Below, in pieces: positions 1 through 10,858 of a stretch of 64,000 nucleotides of DNA. The stretch's first letter is position 1. Every line of letters starts with the position of its first letter. A model generated the notes under the pieces. It did not search any database, was not told the DNA's origin, and saw nothing but the letters and a program-made list of their open reading frames with translations. Position numbers and translations under genes: made by a program. This DNA is from Rotaria macrura (Eukaryota; Rotifera; Eurotatoria; Philodinida; Philodinidae): assembly GCA_900239685.1 (NCBI GenBank), contig OENT01000001.1, forward strand, positions 310,001-374,000. The letters run 5' to 3'.

Positions 1-1
1 T

Positions 2-196
2 AGATTTGAAACTTTAATTGAAACAAAGAAAGATTTTTCACAACATGCTAGATTTCAAGTAACATCCATTAGCAGTAATCCTGTTTCAATAACAACATTT
101 GTTCATCTTAACGATAGCATAGGGAATAGAATAGCTTCCCAGGTCGATCAAAACGGTACAGTTTACGATCCGAATACGCAAGGAAATTGTTGTTAA
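2..196 (+). CDS. 3' end of an unidentified protein-coding gene (cut by the window edge)
   Basis: Frame 2 is open from the first base to a TAA at 194-196, giving a 64-residue tail that ends in Asn-Cys-Cys. The stretch is rich in Ser, Thr, Asn and hydrophobic residues and contains SISSNPVSITTFVHLND. It has no membrane segment or motif I recognise. The beginning lies outside the window, so start, length and family cannot be judged. It could be the last exon of a secreted or cytosolic protein. A chance open frame of this length is possible but less likely, given the protein-like composition and the codon use, which resembles the neighbouring genes. Confidence 0.4.
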   Translation, partial: RFETLIETKKDFSQHARFQVTSISSNPVSITTFVHLNDSIGNRIASQVDQNGTVYDPNTQGNCC

Positions 197-845
197 AGTT
201 ACAACGGAGTATTTACTGTAAAAAACCGGATCAATACGGTTCACTTTTGGTCTGTAACAGACCATATTATCTGGTGCGTAAATACGGACGGTATTGTATC
301 CTTATCGTAAACGGACCGTATATAGATCGAAAACGATGTGTTACAATGTGTCCATTAAGGGACCGTTTTTGCAACTATAAATTATCCGGAATCAGTAATT
401 ACGGAGGTCAAGTGTAACGGCCATCGTGTACCCACAGAGAAAAGGTAGCGATAAAACGCGACTTTCATTAGGCACAGTATTTTAAAGCGAAGGAATAATG
501 CTGATAACAGTGCCCCATCCAATTTTTTATCGCTAAAATGGCTCACATTTAGCGATGTCTACCTGGCTGTTTTTTTTGTAAAGATCAGTTAGGATACCCT
601 TCGGGGATACTCTAGTGTGTAGTTAAGTTACATTACTTTAAATTCCCGTTAGATAGATGCAGTTACATTCAAAGTTAACAGAAATATAGAGTAACAACTA
701 CGGCATCATACATTCTCCGTCTTTACATATTCCTACACAACCAAAATAAATATCACAAAGAATATGTAAACACGACATAGAATGATTACGGACCGGCTAC
801 GAAATGATCAAACCACGTTTTCGTAGTAGTTTGAAGAATCACATT

Positions 846-881
846 AATTAACTCCTCGGTGCTGTGGTATCAGGAGTCAAT
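846..881. repeat. Hairpin-forming inverted repeat
   Basis: AATTAACTCCT and AGGAGTCAATT face each other around a 14-15 base loop, pairing at 10 of 11 positions. It lies in the CpG-richer non-coding block. Function is unknown. Confidence 0.5.
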
Positions 882-955
882 TGCGTTATTCATTGCCGTA
901 TGTGAGAAAGTATATGGATACTTTGGAAATATTTTTGACGAAAAGGTCAGAAATA

Positions 956-971
956 AGACCGTATACGGTCT
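956..971. repeat. Perfect 16-base palindrome
   Basis: AGACCGTATACGGTCT equals its own reverse complement. It is the most perfect member of the ACCGTAT word family scattered between about 200 and 1150. It could be a protein-binding site or part of a decayed element. Confidence 0.6.
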
Positions 972-1863
972 GGTTTTTGTATCGTTGAGCGCTCTTCGGT
1001 AACTGCTCCGTAAGCATTCAGTAATTTATACGTTTGTATTCTGTCAATCGATGCTCGTAAACGAAATTCTACGGAACGCCGTATATATGCAGTTTGTTAT
1101 TCGTTCACCGACGTATACAGACCGTTCTGTACGACCTGGGTTACTAGTGGAACAAAATAATCTGAGATAATAATGTTCTCTGTTGAATCTGATCTGTGTT
1201 AGTTTCTATAATTCATGCAGATTTCTAACGCAACAAATACATTTCATGGATACGTCTTAATTCAGTTCATACACATTCAGGTAGGTTCACATTATCAACT
1301 GCATCAAAATAGACTCTGCGCTTGAATCTATTTCATAATTCGTTTTACAGAGATGCCTTGAATTCGTAGATGTGCTCAATTACTGTAAGAACTAAGCTGT
1401 CACATCTAGACGTATGCAAAGAAATATATGGATCTAAAACTGTGTTTGAACATGTTTAAAGAAACAAAATAGTCGCTCGTGTTGACAGACACATCTTTGA
1501 ACACATTATCAGTTATCTAGGATTTCTCTCTGCGTAATTTAGGTTACATGTCAACAATTAATATATATTGGCAAATGTTTTCACACCATTAAAAATTGTT
1601 GTATATCATGGAACATATAATTTTACACAGTATAATGGTACAGCTGCTCCGATAATCAATTACTTTAAAACAAAAAGTATTTGAAATGCATTATTTGATG
1701 GGTTTTAGTTCACCTTCTTATTTCCATAAGAACCTTCACTCTATGATAAAGCATAATCCTACTATACATGATCTAAACTCAACATCATCTAATAGTGTCA
1801 GTATTTAGTTTATTCTAAATTATTTACTGATTGGTTTTCTGTTTTTTTGCAGGATTGAGTCAG

Positions 1864-2056
1864 AAAAAATGTGTGCAACGATGAGATCATATTTGTTGGT
1901 CTAGAATCATTTTCAAGAGTGATCACAACACATAAGAAAAACCTTAGGATAGACACGATTTGTGCTCAAGATCAGAACGAGAAGAAAATTGTAATAAAAA
2001 CTAATGAAAAGGGAGAATTAATATTGAATGCTACAATAGGAAGCTCATATACTTAA
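1864..2056 (+). CDS. Possible terminal exon, unidentified protein
   Basis: A polypyrimidine tract followed by CAG at about 1842-1852, with further AG sites just downstream, precedes a 64-codon open stretch that ends in TAA at 2054-2056. The stretch is Lys-, Asn- and Glu-rich (motif KIVIKTNEKGELILN). A TGA at 1856 blocks the frame if the first AG is used, so acceptance at 1862-1863 would be needed. An AATAAA lies about 115 bases after the stop. No upstream exon could be assigned and no family is recognised. It may be a last exon, a gene remnant or chance. Confidence 0.22.
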
Positions 2057-3609
2057 TAGAAAGGACAACAATAAAGACTTATAATAGATTTAACTTCGTC
2101 GATTGATTTAATTTTGAATCATAATTTTTCAGTCGGAATCAATTTGTTATTCATTTTTAATTTTTAAAATAAAAGTGTTCCTTTTTGAACCATTGCGACT
2201 TCTATAACCCTACTATATAGATAAAATAAATTTCGATGGTCAATATAATTTTTTGTATATTTTTTACGTGAAACTAGAAGTCGTTCTCTTAAAAGGATAT
2301 AACTCTATATATTTATAAGCTTGTGTAATTCATTTCGTTTGTGTTTCTTAATATGTAACCAAAGATCTTCGGTTCTACTATCCTTTACGACACAATTTTA
2401 TGAACCTTATTTAAAAAACTACAGAATACACATTGATATAATGCAATGGCACTGTGACAAGAATATGTTCTAGCTAACCTGATGATGAAACATTGAAAAA
2501 TTATTAGGAATACGATTCTTTAACTGAGAATGACACATATGACTGTGCTTAAACATATTCATTTGCGAACATGTATCTACATATCTGAGCCTGTAGTGAT
2601 GCCGGAATCTTTTTATTGAACACTGCCAGATGCATCTTTATACAGCATATATATGTATATCAAAATTCATCAGATTGTTAACGATTTACTGCTTGGTTTT
2701 AAAGAACATATCTATAACTGCAGTATTCATAAAACTATGACAATATTCTACGAATTTAGTCACGATGACACTATTTGACATTTATCTTTTATCATGAATA
2801 AAACCATGGATCAATAGTCAAATTCCATCGTTGAATCGTATTCGATGTAGATTCATTCTTGACGATCTTGAGTTCTACTGTGACTTGCAAAACAAAGAAG
2901 AAAGTAGCGGATCCTATGAAACATAAAACTTTTTATGATTCTACAAAAAATCAGTCGATAGAAGGATATCGACTACACTATCTTTGAATTAAATAGTTAG
3001 AAAAAAATTCATTCTAATGTATTCTTTAAAGAGCAGAAAATTTTTCAGTGAAGATGTCATTGCGTTCGTATGTTCTTTTATTGACATTGTGTTTTTGAAG
3101 TATTCGGACGATAAGAAAACGCAATTTATTGTTTTATGTTTGTATTAATTTATTCAAAAAAATTACTCTGTTATATAAACTATCTTAGAAAAAGAAAAAA
3201 AAACAATAGTCAGAATAACACGTAGTTGCAACTGTTTCCTAGCAACCTTGACATCTCTTCAATGATTCGCAATGATATTTCTCGCTTTTTAATTCATGCG
3301 TAGTACCATTAGGGTTATTATACTATAGCCTTTTGCTTTCTCTTCTACTTTTTCATAAAATTGATGTGATTTAGAAAGAGCTTCCTAGAAAGCATGGTAT
3401 ATTCGAGGTTTCAAGCTTCTACCTGTAAGATGTCAATGAGTTGCACCGGCTGAAAATGAATCATGTTTGAAGAATAATAAGAAAAAAGAATGAGAAAAAA
3501 AAGAATACCCTATAGAAACCCATGGAATAAAAATGACTTGTTTTTTACTTTATTACTGTTTAACATTGAATCGATATTTTGAAATACCAAATTTCTAGCA
3601 ACTTTCAGC
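2057..3609. other. Intergenic, AT-rich
   Basis: No open frame of note, RNA gene or repeat family is seen. AATAAA-like signals near 2168 could serve the possible exon ending at 2056. The last 100 bases are the presumed promoter and 5' UTR of the TIR protein gene. Confidence 0.5.
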
Positions 3610-6101
3610 ATGAGTGAAGTGATTAAAGAACATTTTAATTTACTTGAACAATGGCAGCAAGATCAATTACTTTATCAGAATCGAGATGATATTTTAAATG
3701 ATTTTTACAATGATTTAACTGGCCGTCAGTCATCGGATATTGTTACTTTTCGTCAAGATCTGAATCGTATTACAAAATTATTAAGTGGAAACGTTTTAAA
3801 TCTTAATGAATTGATTTTAACATTTTTTCGTGAATATTTCGTTCAACTAATGAAAACATGGTACGAATCAAGAGATATAAGTGACTCGAATGATTCAGAA
3901 ACATTTGTAAATTTAGCTAACATTTTTAAAGATTATCCTGAAACGATATTCGATGATTTATTCATTCAAGAATTCAGTCAGTGTCTTCTTGCTATCGCAC
4001 ATATTGGAAAAGATTTATTTACGAATCGACATATTCAAGTTATAACATGTATGGTTGATGCTTATACTAATAGTAAAAGTGGTAATAGATATTTTTTTAT
4101 GGAGGTGTCACCATTGTGTGACAGTATCATGCAATGTTTATGTTCACCGTATACTGTTGAAGTATTTGCTCAGTTTAAATCATTAGTTAAATCTGATGAA
4201 CGTACTTCAGTGGAAAGATTTGTGTTTTGTGGATTGATTGATCACATTACATGGATGAATCGAGAACAACTTCAAGAACAAGCAGCAGAACTTCGTAAAC
4301 ATTTACTACCATCAATAGCTGATTTACTCGATGAATTTTTAATATCATCTGAAGAATGGCCGGCATCATCTATTGCAATTTTTGTTAACTTAACAACATT
4401 ATTCCTTTATTCTGTACAATTAACTGTACCAGATGATATACATGTTGATGTACAAAAACATATTTGTGACACTGCTATTCGTGTTCTATTAATCCCAACG
4501 TATAAATCGATGAAAATTAATAATAATTGTCTTCAATATATTTACATGGGAACATCATATGATAAAACGTTAGATTATTTAAAAAGTCGACAATTAACGT
4601 CGTCTATGTTTGATATAGCTAGTAGCCATAAAACTGACACTGAAATACAATTTAACGTGTATCGTATATTGGCTACTATTATGACAGAAGATGATATAAA
4701 AAAACTTGATGACCCTGGAGCTATAGCTAAAGTATTTCTTGATCATTTAAAAGAGATAAAAGATCGTGACGGATGGGAAGTACGATTAAAGAATCTATTG
4801 ACCTCTTTGAAAAGTAAATTTTTCCATTCAACAGACACACGATTCGATTTCTTGTTTTCTTTCTTGTTCTTTTAAATTAGTTTTATTACAACATGATCAA
4901 ATTCGAGATGAAATATACAAACAAAATGGTGTATCACTTTTTATTTATTGTGCAACTATGCCAAAATACGAATCAATTATTCAGCAACGTGCACTTGAAA
5001 ATCTTCTAATAATGTCGTTTTACGAAAAAGTTGCTATTGATTTAAAAGAAAATAATGATTTTATGGCCTATCTCAACTCTACATCCGAAAATTCGACTGT
5101 ATCAGATTTACAACGCGCCGCTCAAAGTTTATTGTGGCTATTGACAAAAGATGAGACTCCAAAACAACAAATCAATAGTGAATCGTCAGAGACTAAGTAC
5201 GATATAATGATTAGTTATTCGCATAAAGATAAAGACTTATGTTTTCAACTCTATGATCGGTTAAAAGTAGATAATTTTCGTGTATGGTTAGATCGCGATG
5301 AAATGCATGGAACACCGCTTGAATCTATGTCGAATGCTATTGAAAATTCAGAATTCGTATTTCTTTGTATGTCCGATGCATATAAGCAAAGTGGCTACTG
5401 TAAAATGGAAGCATATTATGCGTTAGAACGGCAATGTTGCATCATTCCATTAGTTATGAAATCACAATATAGACCTGATGGATGGCTAGGAATCGCTGTT
5501 ACAGGTCGAATGCGTATTGATTTTCCAAAATATGGTTTTGATGATGGCTATAATAAATTAATGATTGAAATTGATCGAAATCGTAAAGAGAAGAAAAAAG
5601 AAACTCTACACCAGTATCATGAATTACCAAAAACTACTAGAAAATCAAATGATATTCCCGTTAAAGAAGATAATACCATAGTAAAACGAATTCATCAAAT
5701 AAAACAGTAAGAAATAAAGAAGAGAGAAAAGCAAAGATTTAAAAAATTCTACTTTTGTTATTTTTAGAGATCACTGTTTACCATTGAATGTTGAGCAATG
5801 GACGGTCGAAGATGTTCAGCAATTTTTACTAAAACAACAACTGGAAAGTTTTTTACCTATATGCGAACGAATGAATGGTAAAAACATGGCTCGATTGTAT
5901 CACATGTGTACGATGAATTCACCGGTGATGTTTCAATCGTTGAATAATCAATCTATTATGAAGAATACTGGACAGAAGAAATCTGTAATTGAAATTCTTG
6001 AATATATGCAATTTTTAGATGGTCTCAAACCTTATGTACCGATTTCAATTGAGAAGGCAGATACGATGTCAGTTCAATCAAGTGCATGCATCATATTATG
6101 A
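3610..6101 (+). CDS. ARM/HEAT-like - TIR - SAM domain protein, probable TIR-family NAD hydrolase
   Basis: Three exons (3610-4813, 4881-5706, 5768-6101) with introns of 67 and 61 bp give 787 residues. Residues ~1-480 are helical and repeat-like, in the manner of ARM/HEAT scaffolds, with no stronger signature. Residues ~507-635 form a TIR domain: KYDIMISYSHKD opens it, and the motif GYCKMEAYYA places a glutamate (E578) where SARM1-type TIR NADases carry their catalytic Glu. Residues ~682-755 look like a SAM domain (WTVEDVQQFL, then a helical tail). SARM1 runs ARM-SAM-SAM-TIR, so this is the same parts list in another order. Known TIR proteins of this class cleave NAD or act as signalling adaptors; which applies here is inference. 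The exon joins keep frame (phases 1 and 2). AATAAA at 6268-6273 is a likely polyadenylation signal. Confidence 0.85.
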
Positions 6102-8447
6102 TATACTTTTCTTCTTAGTTTTCTCGTTAACAAACATAAATTTGTATAGCATCCTCATTCATTCTGCATTGAGAGAAAGGGATAGTGTTAAGATGAAAAC
6201 AAATCTCTGGTAAAACAATTACATTCTTAACTATCGAATTCAGAACATTCACAGCAATCATATGAAGAATAAAGTAGAAATACTAACCAACTATTGCTTT
6301 GTGTTAAATAAACTATGAAAAAATCCTAGTTTAAATTATATCATTTATTTTCTCTATTTCAAGAATAAACTGTTGTAGTAGGTGTTGGTAAAATAGAAGT
6401 AAACTGTTCCTCTGCGTGCCGTGAAGAAGATGACACGTAATACAATGATCATGTATTCGTTGAAGAGAAAGACACTCTGATGAAGTGAAACTACTAGCGT
6501 CAATTATTGTAGACCTTCACTTAGCCATGCTTCGGAGATGTTTTTTCATTACATTTTCTAACAAAGTTTTATAGTGTCCATTGTAATTCACTATATATTC
6601 TTCAGAAGCCATCACATAAATTACGTATAACAGAAATATTTGATAATCTACGATGGAAACCTTACGGCGTAATCATTCATTGGTGTATACTCAAGACTAT
6701 TCAATCGTAACAGTTGATAGCGACTTTGACATCTTCGAATACAATTTTTGTTTGAGAATAATGCTCATCGAAGTCGATGTTACTCTTGTTAAAGACCATG
6801 TTTTAGATTTTCATTGAAGCAATCGTCATCAATTCTAAAACTTAAAGGAAAAACTACAATCAGCGTAGTCGTCGAATGATCAAAGTACTATAGAAGATCC
6901 TTCAAAATTAATTAAGTTTCATACAACTGGGAGTTTGATTCACGCACTAACATTGAAAATTATTTTTTATCAACAAAGAAATTCACTATGTGAATAGTTA
7001 TCTCTATACAGTGTGCTTGAAATTCCTGTGATATTTGCCACATACAACAGATTTGTCATCCTAAAAGTGTATAATCAATTCTCTTGTGGTCAATAATCGA
7101 GATAAGATGAACAAATCAAGATCTCAACAGCTATGTTTTGCTTAATTCATCCATATAATATCTTGTCACATGATCAGGCTAGCTTATATTCGTTAGCATA
7201 AATGGTATGCTTTGAAAAATAAATCTTTATGCATTGAAACATTTATTGGCAGTAACGTGGCCAGTGCATTTGATTTCAATCAAGATAAAAATACTTAGAC
7301 TTCAATTAGATGTCACAAAATTCTACTAGCCGATAGATGAACTTGCTTAGATTCGTAATAACTGTACTTAAAACTTGTCAGTTCGTAGTACTGCTAAAAT
7401 TAGTCGATAGATGTTACAGGAACACATTTTATATATGCTTCTAGACATTCTGTTCTTATCGACATCTGTGTTGATCTATTCTCTTGGTTCGCTCTTTGTT
7501 TTCTCCTATTTATAGCTGTTTCTTTTAATTTCGAACCTTTCGAGGTGGAGAAAAACTAATAAAAAACTAGAATTAATATGTAATCCTTTACCATTAATAG
7601 TGCCATTACTCTTTAGTCTGTAACAATTTAACCGTACTATTTCTTCAATTTTTCATTTCTATGTGTAAAAATATATCGTTGTTGCTGTCATTACAATTAC
7701 ACTTTTCTTTCGAATTATAAAACGTAGAATCAAAAACATTGTGTTCATTCGAATATTTCTATTAAGAAATATATCTATGATATGTTTTCTGTTTGTTTTC
7801 TTTTACGAACTCAAACGAGTATACTGTCTATATTCTTAAAGTTATGTAGAAATATACACATCAAGTCAACAACTGAAGTTGAAATGATATACCGATGAGT
7901 ATATCTAGTTCAATGAAACACATACGAAAACTCTAACATCAACAAATTGGTCTGAATTAATTGACCTGTGTGAAGCATTCAACATACATATAACATGTTA
8001 ATAATCTAAACGTTTTTATCAATCATTACAATACCAACGCCTGGTCTAACAACGACATCTATTTCACGATGTTTTCTCATATATAGATCACAATGTTCTG
8101 ACCAATAAACAGAACTTCGCTTTGATAAATTTTTTGTTATTTAGAAAATTATTCGAAACTTTCCTACACTAATAATTCTAATCTACATGGGTTCACTTGT
8201 CTTTGCATACAAACGTTTCACGTCATTACACTTATGTATTCACTTGACTTTATAGTTCAAGTTTGCCTTCTGCTAAAATCTAGTTACATTCTTATGATAA
8301 GTTGTTGTCTTTTAATTTAATAGTTTCAATAATTTCCCACATCATCGATTGATAATATTTTGCGTGATATGTTGAAAGTAGATACTATTTGATATTTATA
8401 CATGCCGTATATCAATTGATTTCAATTTCATCTAGTCGGATTCAACA
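6102..8447. other. Intergenic, AT-rich
   Basis: It begins with the 3' UTR of the TIR-SAM gene (AATAAA at 6268-6273). The remaining ~2.1 kb shows no coding pattern, splice-flanked open frame or repeat I can support. The final few hundred bases presumably contain the SMARCB1 promoter. Confidence 0.5.
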
Positions 8448-10687
8448 ATGGCAACTATGAAAAAGACATCAACTACAACGAGTCCATCAGCAAAAGCTCA
8501 TGGTGAACGTCCCATTCCATTTCAATTTCCTGGTAGTCAAGAAAAAATGTATATCGGATCCGAAGTAAGTGAAAACTTTTATAATATGTTCTTACTTCGT
8601 TCTTTTTCACGTTCTGTCAAACCGTCAGTCAGCTGTAGAGGAACAAAAGAGACAGTTTATCACTGTGCTATTCAATTCTCTATGCTTGTGTGTTTGCATG
8701 CATTTTTATTTCTGTTCTGTACATATGTTTCTTTAAGGTGGGCAACTATTTGCACCTGTTTCGAGGAACACTCTATAAAAAATATCCATCCCTGTGGCGT
8801 CGTGTTATTACATCGGAAGAGCGAAAATGGTTAATTGAACTAGGTTCGTGATCAGTATTTTTGGTTTTTCGTTTGTTCTCCTATGTTTTCACTTCTACTC
8901 TTGTCATCTATCAAGGTTGTTCTGAATCGTCTTTACCAACGAATTTAACTTTGCTACGTGCAAGCGAAGTTGAAGAAATACTAATTGGTCACGACGAGAA
9001 ATATCGAACATCGACTATGAATGCAGATTTTGCTACGACACGAGCGTGAGAGATTTCAATTGGTATGATGATCATCCAAAAAGTCTGCTGTTTTAGTGAT
9101 AAATCGAAACGAACAGCATGGTCATCAACATTGCCGACAGATTCTCATAATTTTGATACTGTACCATCGGCTACACCCATAAATCGGAATCGAACAGCCA
9201 TGAAGAAAAAAACTTTCCCATTATGGTATAAAATGTTTTATTGAATTAATTAATTACTTATTAATAATAATTTTTGTGCTAGTTTTGATCATTTGGATAC
9301 ATCTGCTGCACTTGAAAATGCTGAACAAACTGAAGATCTTGTTCCTATTCGACTTGATATGGAAATCGAGGGACAAAAATTACGAGATACATTTACATGG
9401 AACAAAAATGGTTCGTCTATATCAACTACAAAATAAAATCCCTTTCTCTTTCTTATGTCATGTATTTTTATTTGTTTATCGTATAGAGCAATTGATTACA
9501 CCGGAAATATTTGCTGAAATTCTTTGTGATGACCTTGATTTGAACAATATTGCCTTTGTACCCGCTATTTCACAAGCTATACGACAACAACTTGAAGCTC
9601 ATCAAAGTGATCTGTTAGGAGAGAACAGTGATCAACGAGTATTAATCAAAGTATATACAATATGAACAATATTTCCTTGTCTAGACATGTAAAATTAGAA
9701 CGAAAGAAAGAACTAAAAACAACGTTAGATATTTTGATTACTACGCCATTGTTCACTTTTTGATTTCATTAGTTTAGATTTTCTTCATCATATTAACGAT
9801 TTAGGACTACTTAGTTGAGAGGCACAAAAAAAGAACACAGTTTCAAAAACATAAATAGATAATAAAATAACCGAAATATTACAGACAATTCTATTTCACA
9901 TAGACTGCGTATTCTACACACAATAATGAATAAATAAGTTTCGCATCACGAGTCTTCTCTCTATGTTCTGTTTCGAATGCAACAAATATTTAGACTGAAT
10001 TCATTTCTATTGACAAAAACGTAGATGATGCTGTAGAACCCTTAGAAATATATATATATATATATTTACGTTCTATGCATAAATTCGACTTCATTAAAAT
10101 AGTAATGTAATTTTTAAAATATTTCTTTATCACATTTTTAGTTAAACATTCATGTTGGTAATGTCAGCTTAGTTGATCAATTCGAATGGGATATGTCAGA
10201 TAAACAGAACAATCCAGAGGAATTTGCTCGTATATTAGCAGCTGAACTAGGTAATCTGAATACGAACTCATGTAATATAATGTTAATATTCATATGAAAA
10301 GGTCTTGGAGGAGAATTCGTAACAGCTATTGCATATAGTGTACGTGGACAACTGAGCTGGCATAATAAAACATTTTCATATAGGTTTGTCAATGAAGAAT
10401 TCTTCGTAATATGCACAGTTTACGGTAACTTTTTCTTTTGTTGTACAGTGAGAAATCTATGCCAATTGTCGACGTTCCTATGCGTACAAATCATGATGCT
10501 GAACTCTTTTGTCCATTCTTAGAAACTTTGACAGATGCTGAACTGGATAAAAAAATTCGTGACCAAGATCGTAACACAAGGTTTGAATACATCTACAAGG
10601 AACAAGAAAACATAAATCAACAAAATATTGAATTTTTCTTGTTCTAGACGTATGCGTCGTTTAGCTAATACTGGCTCAAACCGATAA
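8448..10687 (+). CDS. SMARCB1: SMARCB1/SNF5/INI1, core subunit of SWI/SNF (BAF) chromatin remodellers
   Basis: Ten exons: 8448-8564, 8738-8843, 8916-9045, 9097-9225, 9283-9410, 9487-9650, 10142-10250, 10302-10383, 10449-10580, 10648-10687. They sum to 1137 bases, 378 residues (human ~385). The N-terminal winged-helix region contains [14 protein letters not shown]. The two SNF5 repeats are at ~181-243 ([18 protein letters not shown], then ILCDDLDL) and ~254-321 ([18 protein letters not shown]). The C-terminal basic helix ([19 protein letters not shown]) corresponds to the segment known to contact the nucleosome acidic patch. The protein is nuclear and is needed for nucleosome remodelling at promoters and enhancers. 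Introns are mostly 51-76 bp, with one of 491 bp. No frameshift or missing motif is seen. The ATAD1 gene starts only 171 bases downstream on the same strand. Confidence 0.96.
10049..10065. repeat. (TA)n microsatellite
   Basis: Alternating AT tract inside the 491-bp intron of the SMARCB1 gene (intron 9651-10141). Confidence 0.85.
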
Positions 10688-10858
10688 GCATCAGATCTAA
10701 TTGTTGTTTTTCTTTTTTTTTCTGTTAAATTAATCGTAAAACTTTGAATACATGTCATTTTTCTGTCACAAAAGATCATTTATCGTCAGTGGAAATCGAA
10801 TAGGAGCATCTCTTGTTTTATTTTCAGACGAAAAATAATTTGTAATATTATAAGAACG

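Larger units (their letters stand above)
197..1850. other. Non-coding block, CpG-richer than its surroundings
   Basis: No convincing gene is present. The first ~950 bases differ from the rest of the window: CpG and GC are visibly higher, and short words such as ACCGTAT/ATACGGT recur many times (near 230, 285, 315, 895, 958, 1080). Inverted repeats are also present, including TAGCGATAAA near 447 facing TTTATCGCTA near 525. The second half returns to ordinary AT-rich sequence. A decayed mobile element or satellite fragment is possible. Confidence 0.4.

Noticed and set aside
588..616. CCC-TTCG-GGG mini-hairpin resembling an RNA tetraloop
   Set aside because: Stem of only three pairs; no wider RNA structure could be seen.
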